Origin: Liolophura sinensis
Taxonomy: Eukaryota; Mollusca; Polyplacophora; Chitonida; Chitonidae
Reading direction: 5' to 3'
DNA length: 64,000 nucleotides
Assembly (NCBI RefSeq): GCF_032854445.1
Contig: NW_027018085.1
Coordinates: forward strand, 24,864-88,863
Shown: one piece after another, positions 10,644 through 23,370 of the stretch
How the letters are laid out: the number at the start of each line of letters is the position of its first letter
Position numbering within the stretch: position 1 is the stretch's first letter
Program-made: the position numbers and the translations under genes
The notes under the pieces: model-generated
What the model saw: the letters and a program-made list of their open reading frames with translations, nothing else
Databases searched by the model: none
Told to the model about the DNA's origin: nothing

Positions 10644-11743
10644 GTTGAATATAGTAATGACCAGTCGCGATTGTACATAGTTAATGTAGCCGATTTCAAT
10701 TCGCAAAAAGACCAGGCAAAAATTCAAAAGTAGAAAAACTGTTCCAATGCTGTTGGTAAGAGGCTAATCCGACGTATTTTTTGACGAGAAATCGAATGGT
10801 GCAAACCGCGTTGCTCTCCGACCAATACTTTTGGCTGTAGCCACAAATGAATAATCATTGATGTCAAGATCACGTGCCCAGCAACGGCTCTTACTCCATG
10901 GAAACCAAGGAAATTTGCAATTTTTCAACAGCTGGAGATGCCTGGCCCAATTGCGCATCTTTTGGCACCTTATTGATGTGGGTCAGTGTTCAATTGTACT
11001 TTTTACAGCGGACTGTATCAAGTACCTTGTGTTTTTTTTATATACAAATGGTGTGGGTTTTCTACATGTAGATAAAGACATTGAGTTTGTCTTCGACTTA
11101 GAAGTAAGACATTTGCTGGGTGAGTTAAATGGGCTTGGCCCAAAGATTTGACGTCGTCTGGGCTACCGAAGGGCACATAACTTATAATGAAAAGTTGAAT
11201 ATAGTAATGACCAGTCGCGATTGTACATAGTTAATGTAGCCGATTTCAATTAGCAGAAAGACCAGGCAAAAATCCAAAAGTGGAAAAACTGTTCCAATGC
11301 TGCTGATAAGAGGCTAATCCGACGTATTTTTTGACGAGAAATCGAATGGTGCAAACCGTGTTGCTCTCCGACCAATACTTTTGGCTGTAGCCACAAATGA
11401 ATAATCATTGATGTCAAGATCACGTGCCCAGCAACGGCTCTTACTCCATGGAAACCAAGGAAATTTGCAATTTTTCAACAGCTGGAGATGCCTGGCCCAA
11501 TTGCGCATCTTTTGGCACCTTATTGATGTGGGTCAGTGTTCAATTGTACTTTTTACAGCGCACTGTATCAAGTACCTTTTGTTTTTTTTATATACAAATG
11601 GTGTGGTTTTTCTACATGTAGATAAAGACATTGAGTTTGTCTTCGACTTAGAAGTAAGACATTTGCTGGGTGAGTTAAATGGGCTTGGCCCAAAGATTTG
11701 ACGTCGTCTGGGCTACCGAAGGGCACATAACTTATAATGAAAA
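9545..11743. repeat. Four-unit block, first copy (repeated at 13391-15589, spacing 3846 bp)
   Basis: Units start at 9545, 10095, 10644 and 11194. The third is the best bar code. It has AAAAATTCAAAAGTAG (near 10718), TGCTGTTGG (near 10749) and GTGTGGGTTTTC (near 11050), and all three recur in order in the unit at 14490. The fourth unit starts with AATTAGCAGAAAG in both copies. The first unit shares CGTGTTGC, TTACGC and GCGGACTG with 13391. Confidence 0.85.
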
Positions 11744-13390
11744 GTTGAATATAGTAATGACCAGTCGCGATTGTACATAGTTAATGTAGCCCATTTCAAT
11801 TCGCAAAAAGACCAGGCAAAAATCCAAAAGTGGAAAAACTGTTCCAATGCTGCTGGAAAGAAGCTAATCCGACGTATTTTTTGACGAGAAATCGAATGGT
11901 GCAAACCGCGTTGCTCTCCGACCAATACTTTTGGCTGTAGCCACAAATGAATAATCATTGATGTCAAGATCACGTGCCCAGCAACGGCTCTTACTCCATG
12001 GAAACCAAGGAAATTTGCAATTTTTCAACAGCTGGAGATGCCTGGCCCAATTGCGCATCTTTTGGCACCTTATTGATGTGGGTCAGTGTTCAATTGTACT
12101 TTTCACAGCGGACTGTATCAAGTACCTTGTGTTTTTTTATATACAAATGGTGTGGTTTTTCTACATGTAGATAAAGACATTGAGTTTATCTTCGACTTAG
12201 AAGTAAGACAACTCCTGGGTGAGTTAAATGGGCTTGGCCCAAAGATTTGACGTCGTCTGGGCTACCGAAGGGCACATAACTTATAATGAAAAGTTGAATA
12301 TAGTAATGACCAGTCGCGATTGTACATAGTTAATGTAGCCGATTTCAATTCGCAAAAAGACCAGGCAAAAATCCAAAAGTAGAAAAACTGTTCCAATGCT
12401 GCTGGTAAGAGGCTAATCCGACGTATTTTTTGACGAGAAATCGAATGGTGCAAACCGCGTTGCTCTCCGACCAATACTTTTGGCTGTAGCCACAAATGAA
12501 TAATCATTGATGTCAAGATCACGTGCCCAGCAACGGCTCTTACTCCATGGAAACCAAGGAAATTTGCAATTTTTCAACAGCTGGAGATGTCTGGCCCAAT
12601 TGCGCATCTTTTGGCACCTTATTGATGTGGGTCAGTGTTCAATTGTACTTTTTACAGCGGACTGTATCAAGCACCTTGTGTTTTTTTATATACAAATGGT
12701 GTGGTTTTTCTACATGTAGATAAAGACATTGAGTTTGTCTTCGACTTAGAAGTAAGACATTTGCTGGGTGAGTTAAATGGGCTTGGCCCAAAGATTTGAC
12801 GTCGTCTGGGCTACCGAAGGGCACATAACTTATAATGAAAAGTTGAATATAGTAATGACCAGTCGCGATTGTACATAGTTAATGTAGCCGATTTCAATTC
12901 GCAAAAAGACCAGGCAAAAATCCAAAAGTGGAAAAACTGTTCCAATGCTGCTGGTAAGAGGCTAATCCGACGTATTTTTTGACGAGAAATCGAATGGTGC
13001 AAACTGCGTTGCTCTCCGACCAATACTTTTGGCTGTAGCCACAAATGAATAATCATTGATGTCAAGATCACGTGCCCAGCAACGGCTCTTACTCCATGGA
13101 AACCAAGGAAATTTGCAATTTTTCAACAGCTGGAGATGCCTGGCCCAATTGCGCATCTTTTGGCACCTTATTGATGTGGGTCAGTGTTCAATTGTACTTT
13201 TTACAGCGGACTGTATCAAGTACCTTGTGTTTTTTTATATACAAATGGTGTGGTTTTTCTACATGTAGATAAAGACATTGAGTTTATCTTCGACTTAGAA
13301 GTAAGACAACTCCTGGGTGAGTTAAATGGGCTTGGCCCAAAGATTTGACGTCGTCTGGGCTACCGAAGGGCACATAACTTATAATGAAAA
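11400..13390. repeat. Block of about 3.6 units shared with 15796-17787 (spacing 4396 bp)
   Basis: The marker ACCTTTTGTTT (near 11575 and 15970) occurs only in these two units. It is followed in both places by a type-B unit with TTTTCACAGCGG, a unit with AGTAGAAAAACTG and GATGTCTGG, and another type-B unit. The first copy carries private changes, namely GCCCATTT and GGAAAGAAGC in the unit at 11744 and CAAACTGCG in the unit at 12842. The copies have therefore diverged a little since they split. Confidence 0.75.
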
Positions 13391-15589
13391 GTTGAATATA
13401 GTAATGACCAGTCGCGATTGTACATAGTTAATGTAGCCGATTTCAATTCGCAAAAAGACCAGGCAAAAATCCAAAAGTGGAAAAACTGTTCCAATGCTGC
13501 TGGTAAGAGGCTAATCCGACGTATTTTTTGACGAGAAATCGAATGGTGCAAACCGTGTTGCTCTCCGACCAATACTTTTGGCTGTAGCCACAAATGAATA
13601 ATCATTGATGTCAAGATCACGTGCCCAGCAACGGCTCTTACTCCATGGAAACCAAGGAAATTTGCAATTTTTCAACAGCTGGAGATGCCTGGCCCAATTA
13701 CGCATCTTTTGGCACCTTATTGATGTGGGTCAGTGTTCAATTGTACTTTTTACAGCGGACTGTATCAAGTACCTTGTGTTTTTTTTATATACAAATGGTG
13801 TGGTTTTTCTACATGTAGATAAAGACATTGAGTTTGTCTTCGACTTAGAAGTAAGACATTTGCTGGGTGAGTTAAATGGGCTTGGCCCAAAGATTTGACG
13901 TCGTCTGGGCTACCGAAGGGCACATAACTTATAATGAAAAGTTGAATATAGTAATGACCAGTCGCGATTGTACATAGTTAATGTAGCCGATTTCAATTCG
14001 CAAAAAGACCAGGCAAAAATCCAAAAGTGGAAAAACTGTTCCAATGCTGCTGGTAAGAGGCTAATCCGACGTATTTTTTGACGAGAAATCGAATGGTGCA
14101 AACCGCGTTGCTCTCCGACCAATACTTTTGGCTGTAGCCACAAATGAATAATCATTGATGTCAAGATCACGTGCCCAGCAACGGCTCTTACTCCATGGAA
14201 ACCAAGGAAATTTGCAATTTTTCAACAGCTGGAGATGCCTGGCCCAATTGCGCATCTTTTGGCACCTTATTGATGTGGGTCAGTGTTCAATTGTACTTTT
14301 TACAGCGGACTGTATCAAGTACCTTGTGTTTTTTTATATACAAATGGTGTGGTTTTTCTACATGTAGATAAAGACATTGAGTTTATCTTCGACTTAGAAG
14401 TAAGACAACTCCTGGGTGAGTTAAATGGGCTTGGCCCAAAGATTTGACGTCGTCTGGGCTACCGAAGGGCACATAACTTATAATGAAAAGTTGAATATAG
14501 TAATGACCAGTCGCGATTGTACATAGTTAATGTAGCCGATTTCAATTCGCAAAAAGACCAGGCAAAAATTCAAAAGTAGAAAAACTGTTCCAATGCTGTT
14601 GGTAAGAGGCTAATCCGACGTATTTTTTGACGAGAAATCGAATGGTGCAAACCGCGTTGCTCTCCGACCAATACTTTTGGCTGTAGCCACAAATGAATAA
14701 TCATTGATGTCAAGATCACGTGCCCAGCAACGGCTCTTACTCCATGGAAACCAAGGAAATTTGCAATTTTTCAACAGCTGGAGATGCCTGGCCCAATTGC
14801 GCATCTTTTGGCACCTTATTGATGTGGGTCAGTGTTCAATTGTACTTTTTACAGCGGACTGTATCAAGTACCTTGTGTTTTTTTTATATACAAATGGTGT
14901 GGGTTTTCTACATGTAGATAAAGACATTGAGTTTGTCTTCGACTTAGAAGTAAGACATTTGCTGGGTGAGTTAAATGGGCTTGGCCCAAAGATTTGACGT
15001 CGTCTGGGCTACCGAAGGGCACATAACTTATAATGAAAAGTTGAATATAGTAATGACCAGTCGCGATTGTACATAGTTAATGTAGCCGATTCCAATTAGC
15101 AGAAAGACCAGGCAAAAATCCAAAAGTGGAAAAACTGTTCCAATGCTGCTGATAAGAGGCTAATCCGACGTATTTTTTGACGAGAAATCGAATGGTGCAA
15201 ACCGTGTTGCTCTCCGACCAATACTTTTGGCTGTAGCCACAAATGAATAATCATTGATGTCAAGATCACGTGCCCAGCAACGGCTCTTACTCCATGGAAA
15301 CCAAGGAAATTTGCAATTTTTCAACAGCTGGAGATGCCTGGCCCAATTGCGCATCTTTTGGCACCTTATTGATGTGGGTCAGTGTTTAATTGTACTTTTT
15401 ACAGCGCACTGTATCAAGTACCTTGTGTTTTTTTTATATACAAATGGTGTGGTTTTTCTACATGTAGATAAAGACATTGAGTTTGTCTTCGACTTAGAAG
15501 TAAGACATTTGCTGGGTGAGTTAAATGGGCTTGGCCCAAAGATTTGACGTCGTCTGGGCTACCGAAGGGCACATAACTTATAATGAAAA
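13391..15589. repeat. Four-unit block, second copy of 9545-11743
   Basis: Units start at 13391, 13941, 14490 and 15040, at a constant spacing of 3846 bp from the first copy. The unit at 15040 differs from its partner by GTGTTTAATTG in place of GTGTTCAATTG, by normal ACCTTGTG where the partner has ACCTTTTG, and by GATTCCAATT. The homology therefore weakens at the right end of the block. Confidence 0.85.
13941..14489. repeat. Type-B monomer, reference copy (549 bp)
   Basis: Type B is defined by two linked changes in the 3' third: GAGTTTATCTTC in place of GAGTTTGTCTTC, and AGACAACTCCTGG in place of AGACATTTGCTGG. In nearly every case the T tract is 7 rather than 8 bases, giving 549 bp. I find 26 units of this type, with the CAACTCCTGG signature near 5062, 10559, 12209, 13307, 14406, 16605, 17704, 21002, 22099, 25399, 25948, 27048, 27598, 31443, 32543, 33092, 39140, 40238, 44636, 46286, 48488, 50694, 52335, 54534, 58380 and 60029. 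Exceptions with 8T are at about 25872 and 52258. Confidence 0.9.
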
Positions 15590-16139
15590 GTTGAATATAG
15601 TAATGACCAGTCGCGATTGTACATAGTTAATGTAGCCGATTTCAATTCGCAAAAACACCAGGCAAAAATCCAAAAGTGGAAAAACTGTTCCAATGCTGCT
15701 GGTAAGAGGCTAATCCGACGTATTTTTTGACGAGAAATCGAATGGTGCAAACCGTGTTGCTCTCCGACCAATACTTTTGGCTGTAGCCACAAATGAATAA
15801 TCATTGATGTCAAGATCACGTGCCCAGCAACGGCTCTTACTCCATGGAAACCAAGGAAATTTGCAATTTTTCAACAGCTGGAGATGCCTGGCCCAATTGC
15901 GCATCTTTTGGCACCTTATTGATGTGGGTCAGTGTTCAATTGTACCTTTTACAGCGCACTGTATCAAGTACCTTTTGTTTTTTTTATATACAAATGGTGT
16001 GGTTTTTCTACATGTAGATAAAGACATTGAGTTTGTCTTCGACTTAGAAGTAAGACATTTGCTGGGTGAGTTAAATGGGCTTGGCCCAAAGATTTGACGT
16101 CGTCTGGGCTACCGAAGGGCACATAACTTATAATGAAAA

Positions 16140-19100
16140 GTTGAATATAGTAATGACCAGTCGCGATTGTACATAGTTAATGTAGCCGATTTCAATTCGC
16201 AAAAAGACCAGGCAAAAATCCAAAAGTGGAAAAACTGTTCCAATGCTGCTGGTAAGAGGCTAATCCGACGTATTTTTTGACGAGAAATCGAATGGTGCAA
16301 ACCGCGTTGCTCTCCGACCAATACTTTTGGCTGTAGCCACAAATGAATAATCATTGATGTCAAGATCACGTGCCCAGCAACGGCTCTTACTCCATGGAAA
16401 CCAAGGAAATTTGCAATTTTTCAACAGCTGGAGATGCCTGGCCCAATTGCGCATCTTTTGGCACATTATTGATGTGGGTCAGTGTTCAATTGTACTTTTC
16501 ACAGCGGACTGTATCAAGTACCTTGTGTTTTTTTATATACAAATGGTGTGGTTTTTCTACATGTAGATAAAGACATTGAGTTTATCTTCGACTTAGAAGT
16601 AAGACAACTCCTGGGTGAGTTAAATGGGCTTGGCCCAAAGATTTGACGTCGTCTGGGCTACCGAAGGGCACATAACTTATAATGAAAAGTTGAATATAGT
16701 AATGACCAGTCGCGATTGTACATAGTTAATGTAGCCGATTTCAATTCGCAAAAAGACCAGGCAAAAATCCAAAAGTAGAAAAACTGTTCCAATGCTGTTG
16801 GTAAGAGGCTAATCCGACGTATTTTTTGACGAGAAATCGAATGGTGCAAACCGCGTTGCTCTCCGACCAATACTTTTGGCTGTAGCCACAAATGAATAAT
16901 CATTGATGTCAAGATCACGTGCCCAGCAACGGCTCTTACTCCATGGAAACCAAGGAAATTTGCAATTTTTCAACAGCTGGAGATGTCTGGCCCAATTGCG
17001 CATCTTTTGGCACCTTATTGATGTGGGTCAGTGTTCAATTGTACTTTTTACAGCGGACTGTATCAAGTACCTTGTGTTTTTTTTATATACAAATGGTGTG
17101 GTTTTTCTACATGTAGATAAAGACATTGAGTTTGTCTTCGACTTAGAAGTAAGACATTTGCTGGGTGAGTTAAATGGGCTTGGCCCAAAGATTTGACGTC
17201 GTCTGGGCTACCGAAGGGCACATAACTTATAATGAAAAGTTGAATATAGTAATGACCAGTCGCGATTGTACATAGTTAATGTAGCCGATTTCAATTCGCA
17301 AAAAGACCAGGCAAAAATCCAAAAGTGGAAAAACTGTTCCAATGCTGCTGGTAAGAGGCTAATCCGACGTATTTTTTGACGAGAAATCGAATGGTGCAAA
17401 CCGCGTTGCTCTCCGACCAATACTTTTGGCTGTAGCCACAAATGAATAATCATTGATGTCAAGATCACGTGCCCAGCAACGGCTCTTACTCCATGGAAAC
17501 CAAGGAAATTTGCAATTTTTCAACAGCTGGAGATGCCTGGCCCAATTGCGCATCTTTTGGCACCTTATTGATGTGGGTCAGTGTTCAATTGTACTTTTTA
17601 CAGCGGACTGTATCAAGTACCTTGTGTTTTTTTATATACAAATGGTGTGGTTTTTCTACATGTAGATAAAGACATTGAGTTTATCTTCGACTTAGAAGTA
17701 AGACAACTCCTGGGTGAGTTAAATGGGCTTGGCCCAAAGATTTGACGTCGTCTGGGCTACCGAAGGGCACATAACTTATAATGAAAAGTTGAATATAGTA
17801 ATGACCAGTCGCGATTGTACATAGTTAATGTAGCCGATTTCAATTCGCAAAAACACAAGGCAAAAATCCAAAAGTGGAAAAACTGTTCCAATGCTGTTGG
17901 TAAGAGGCTAATCCGACGTATTTTTCGACGAGAAATCGAATGGTGCAAACCGCGTTGCTCTCCGACCAATACTTTTGGCTGTAGCCACAAATGAATAATC
18001 ATTGATGTCAAGATCACGTGCCCAGCAACGGCTCTTACTCCATGGAAACCAAGGAAATTTGCAATTTTTCAACAGCTGGAGATGTCTGGCCCAATTGCGC
18101 ATCTTTTGGCACCTTATTGATGTGGGTCAGTGTTCAATTGTACTTTTTACAGCGGACTGTATCAAGTACCTTGTGTTTTTTTTATATACAAATGGTGTGG
18201 TTTTTCTACATGTAGATAAAGACATTGAGTTTGTCTTCGACTTAGAAGTAAGACATTTGCTGGGTGAGTTAAATGGGCTTGGCCCAAAGATTTGACGTCG
18301 TCTGTGCTACCGAAGGGCACATAACTTATAATGAAAAGTTGAATATAGTAATGACCAGTCGCGATTGTACATAGTTAATGTAGCCGATTTCAATTCGCAA
18401 AAAGACCAGGCAAAAATCCAAAAGTAGAAAAACTGTTCCAATGCTGCTGGTAAGAGGCTAATCCGACGTATTTTTTGACGAGAAATCGAATGGTGCAAAC
18501 CGCGTTGCTCTCCGACCAATACTTTTGGCTGTAGCCACAAATGAATAATCATTGATGTCAAGATCACGTGCCCAGCAACGGCTCTTACTCCATGGAAACC
18601 AAGGAAATTTGCAATTTTTCAACAGCTGGAGATGCCTGGCCCAATTGCGCATCTTTTGGCACCTTATTGATGTGGGTCAGTGTTCAATTGTACTTTTTAC
18701 AGCGCACTGTATCAAGTACCTTGTGTTTTTTTTATATACAAATGGTGTGGTTTTTCTACATGTAGATAAAGACATTGAGTTTGTCTTCGACTTAGAAGTA
18801 AGACATTTGCTGGGTGAGTTAAATGGGCTTGGCCCAAAGATTTGACGTCGTCTGGGCTACCGAAGGGCACATAACTTATAATGAAAAGTTGAATATAGTA
18901 ATGACCAGTCGCGATTGTACATAGTTAATGTAGCCGATTTCAATTCGCAAAAAGACCAGGCAAAAATCCAAAAGTGGAAAAACTGTTCCAATGCTGCTGA
19001 GAAGAGGCTAATCCGACGTATTTTTTGACGAGAAATCGAATGGTGCAAACCGCGTTGCTCTCCGACCAATACTTTTGGCTGTAGCCACAAATGAATAATC

Positions 19101-20537
19101 ATTGATGTCAAGATCACGTGCCCAGCAACGGCTCTTACTCCATGGAAACCAAGGAAATTTGCAATTTTTCAACAGCTGGAGATGCCTGGCCCAATTGCGC
19201 ATCTTTTGGCACCTTATTGATGTGGGTCAGTGTTCAATTGTACTTTTTACAGCGGACTGTATCAAGTACCTTGTGTTTTTTTATATACAAATGGTGTGGT
19301 TTTTCTACATGTAGATAAAGACATTGAGTTTGTCTTCGACTTAGAAGTAAGACATTTGCTGGGTGAGTTAAATGGGCTTGGCCCAAAGATTTGACGTCGT
19401 CTGGGCTACCGAAGGGCACATAATTTATAATGAAAAGTTGAATATAGTAATGACCAGTCGCGATTGTACATAGTTAATGTAGCCGATTTCAATTAGCAGA
19501 AAGACCAGGCAAAAATCCAAAATTGGAAAAACTGTTCCAATGCTGCTGATAAGAGGCTAATCCGATGTATTTTTTGACGAGTAATCGAATGGTGCAAACC
19601 GTGTTGCTCTCCGACCAATACTTTTGGCTGTAGCCACAAATGAATAATCATTGATGTCAAGATCACGTGCCCAGCAACGGCTCTTACTCCATGGAAACCA
19701 AGGAAATTTGCAATTTTTCAACAGCTGAGATGCCTGGCCCAATTGCGCATCTTTTGGCACCTTATTGATGTGGGTCAGTGTTTAATTGTACTTTTTACAG
19801 CGCACTGTATCAAGTACCTTGTGTTTTTTTTTATATACAAATGGTGTGGTTTTTCTACATGTAGATAAAGACATTGAGTTTTGTCTTCGACTTAGAGTAA
19901 GACATTGCTGGGTGAGTTAAATGGGCTTGGCCAAAGATTTGACTGTCGTCTGGGCTACCGAAGGGCACATAACTTATAATGAAAAGTTGAATATAGTAAT
20001 GACCAGTCGCGATTGTACATAGTTAATGTAGCCGATTTCATTCGCAAAAAGACCAGGTAAAATTCCAAAAGTAAAAAAAACTGTTCCAATGCTGTTGGTA
20101 AGAGGCTAATCCGACGTATTTTTTGACGAGAAATCGAATGGTGCAAACCGCGTTGCTCTCCGACCAATACTTTTGGCTGTAGCCACAAATGAATAATCAT
20201 TGATGTCAAGATCACGTGCCCAGCAACGGCTCTTACTCATGGAAACCAAGGAAATTTGCAATTTTTCACAGCTGGAGATGCCTGGCCCAATTGGCGCATC
20301 TTTTGGCACCTTATTGATGTGGGTCAGTGTTTAATTGTACTTTTTACAGCGCACTGTATCAAGTACCTTGTGTTGTTTTTATATACAAATGGTGTGGTTT
20401 TTTCTACATGTAGATAAAGACATTGAGTTTTGTCTTTCGACTTAGAAGTAAGACATTTGCTGGGTGAGTTAAATGGGCTTGGCCCAAAGATTTGACGTCG
20501 TCTGGGCTACCGAAGGGCACATAACTTATAATGAAAA
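16140..20537. repeat. Eight-unit block, first copy (repeated at 20538-24383 with one unit missing)
   Basis: Units start at 16140, 16689, 17239, 17788, 18338, 18888, 19437 and 19986. Diagnostic variants are CACATTATTG in the first (near 16462) and AAAACACAAGG with TTTTTCGACG in the fourth (near 17851 and 17921). GTGCTACC closes the fourth unit, CTGCTGAGAAG marks the sixth (near 18993) and CCGATGTA with AATTTATAATG lies around the seventh. The eighth carries GGTAAAATTCC and an A-rich AGTAAAA run. The same series follows in 20538-24383. Confidence 0.85.
18100..19990. repeat. Block of about 3.5 units shared with 28543-30433 (spacing 10443 bp)
   Basis: Both places show the rare GTGCTACC (near 18304 and 28747), then a unit with AGTAGAAAAACTG and CTGCTGGTAAG, then a unit with CTGCTGAGAAG (near 18993 and 29436), then a unit beginning AATTAGCAGAAAG. 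The spacing is constant at 10443 bp, which is 19 units. The right copy lies within the 10-unit duplicated block and therefore recurs once more near 34.0-35.9 kb. Confidence 0.8.
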
Positions 20538-23370
20538 GTTGAATATAGTAATGACCAGTCGCGATTGTACATAGTTAATGTAGCCGATTTCAATTCGCAA
20601 AAGACCAGGCAAAAATCCAAAAGTGGAAAAACTGTTCCAATGCTGCTGGTAAGAGGCTAATCCGACGTATTTTTTGACGAGAAATCAAATGGTGCAAACC
20701 GCGTTGCTCTCCGACCAATACTTTTGGCTGTAGCCACAAATGAAATAATCATTGATGTCAAGATCACGTGCCCAGCAACGCTCTTACTCCATGGAAACCA
20801 AGGAAATTTGCAATTTTTCAACAGCTGGAGATGCCTGGCCCAATTGCGCATCTTTTGGCACATTATTGATGTGGGTCAGTGTTCAATTGTACTTTTCACA
20901 GCGGACTGTATCAAGTACCTTGTGTTTTTTTATATACAAATGGTGTGGTTTTTCTACATGTAGATAAAGACATTGAGTTTATCTTCGACTTAGAGGTAAG
21001 ACAACTCCTGGGTGAGTTAAATGGGCTTGGCCCAAAGATTTGACGTCGTCTGGGGCTACCGAAGGGCACATAACTTATAATGAAAAGTTGAATATAGTAA
21101 TGACCAGTCGCGATTGTACATAGTTAATGTAGCCGATTTCAATTCGCAAAAAGACCAGGCAAAAATCCAAAGTAGAAAAACTGTTCAATGCTGTTGGTAA
21201 GAGGCTAATCCGACGTATTTTTTGACGAGAAATCGAATGGTGCAAACCGCGTTGCTCTCCGACCAATACTTTTGGCTGTAGCCACAAATGAATAATCATT
21301 GATGTCAAGATCACGTGCCCAGCAACGGCTCTTACTCCATGAAACCAAGGAAATTTGCAATTTTTCAACAGCTGGAGATGTCTGGCCCAATTGCGCATCT
21401 TTTGGCACCTTATTGATGTGGGTCAAGTGTTCAATTGTACTTTTTACAGCGGACTGTATCAAGTACCTTGTGTTTTTTTTATATACAAATGGTGTGGTTT
21501 TTCTACATGAGATAAAGACATTGAGTTTGTCTTCGACTTAGAAGTAAGACATTTGCTGGGTGAGTTAAATGGGCTTGGCCCAAAGATTGACGTCGTCTGG
21601 GGCTACCGAAGGGCACATAACTTATAATGAAAAGTTGAATATAGTAATGACCAGTCGCGATTGTACATAGTTAATGTAGCCGATTTCAATTCGGCAAAAA
21701 GACAGGCAAAAATCCAAAAGTGGAAAAACTGTTCCAATGCTGCTGGTAAGAGGCTAATCCGACGTATTTTTTGACGAGAAATCGAATGGTGCAAACCGCG
21801 TTGCTCTCCGACCAATACTTTTGGCTGTAGCCACAAATGAATAATCATTGATGTCAAGATCACGTGCCCAGCAACGGCTCTTACTCCATGGAAACCAAGG
21901 AAATTTGCAATTTTTCAACAGCTGGAGATGCCTGGCCCAATTGCGCATCTTTTGGCACCTTATTGATGTGGGTCAGTGTTCAATTGTACTTTTTACAGCG
22001 CCACTGTATCAAGTACCTTGTGTTTTTTTATATACAAATGGTGTGGTTTTCTACATGTAGATAAAGACATTGAGTTTATCTTCGACTTAGAAGTAAGACA
22101 ACTCCTGGGTGAGTTAAATGGGCTTGGCCCAAAGATTTGACGTCGTCTGGGCTACCGAAGGGCACATCTTATAATGAAAAGTTGAATATAGTAATGACCA
22201 GTCGCGATTGTACATAGTTAATGTAGCCGATTTCAATTCGCAAAAACACAAGGCAAAAATCCAAAAGTGGAAAAAACTGTTCCAATGCTGTTTGGTAAGA
22301 GGCTAATCCGACGTATTTTTCGACGAGAAATCGAATGGTGCAAACCGCGTTGCTCTCCGACCAATACTTTTGGCTGTAGCCACAAATGAATAATCATTGA
22401 TGTCAAGATCACGTGCCCAGCAACGGCTCTTACTCCATGGAAACCAAGGAAATTTGCAATTTTTCAACAGCTGGAGATGCCTGGCCCAATTGCGCATCTT
22501 TTGGCACCTTATTGATGTGGGTCAGTGTTCAATTGTACTTTTTACAGCGCACTGTATCAAGTACCTTGTGTTTTTTTTATATACAAATGGTGTGGTTTTT
22601 CTACATGTAGATAAAGACATTGAGTTTGTCTTCGACTTAGAAGTAAGACATTTGCTGGGTGAGTTAAATGGGCTTGGCCCAAAGATTTGACGTCGTCTGG
22701 GCTACCGAAGGGCACATAACTTATAATGAAAAGTTGAATATAGTAATGACCAGTCGCGATTGTACATAGTTAATGTAGCCGATTTCAATTCGCAAAAAGA
22801 CCAGGCAAAAATCCAAAAGTGGAAAAAACTGTTCCAATGCTGCTGAGAAGAGGCTAATCCGACGTATTTTTTGACGAGAAATCGAATGGTGCAAACCGCG
22901 TTGCTCTCCGACCAATACTTTTGGCTGTAGCCACAAATGAATAATCATTGATGTCAAGATCACGTGCCCAGCAACGGCTCTTACTCCATGGAAACCAAGG
23001 AAATTTGCAATTTTTCAACAGCTGGAGATGCCTGGCCCAATTGCGCATCTTTTGGCACCTTATTGATGTGGGTCAGTGTTCAATTGTACTTTTTACAGCG
23101 GACTGTATCAAGTACCTTGTGTTTTTTTTATATACAAATGGTGTGGTTTTTCTACATGTAGAATAAAGACATTGAGTTTGTCTTCGACTTAGAAGTAAGA
23201 CATTTGCTGGGTGAGTTAAATGGCTTGGCCCAAAGATTTGACGTCGTCTGGGCTACCGAAGGGCACATAATTTATAATGAAAAGTTGAATATAGTAATGA
23301 CCAGTCGCGATTGTACATAGTTAATGTAGCCGATTTCAATTAGCAGAAAGACAGGCAAAAATCCAAAATT
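19720..23370. other. Cluster of one-base indels (probable unpolished sequence)
   Basis: About 40 single-base gains or losses fall in 3.7 kb. Examples are AGCTGAGATG near 19725, GAGTTTTGTC near 19880, CTCATGGAAA near 20237, ATTGGCGC near 20292, TGGGGCTACC near 21053, CCATGAAACC near 21338, TTCGGCAAAAAGACAGG near 21691, GCGCCACTG near 22000 and GTAGAATAAAG near 23160. Flanking units have essentially none outside the T tract. The changes hit all parts of the unit, are mostly indels rather than substitutions, and are not shared with the homologous copies. This is the pattern of residual long-read error. Confidence 0.75.

Noticed and set aside
19720-23370. Old, decayed satellite sub-array
   Set aside because: The differences are almost all private one-base indels and the edges are abrupt. 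Diagnostic substitutions still match young neighbouring blocks, so sequencing or assembly error is more likely.
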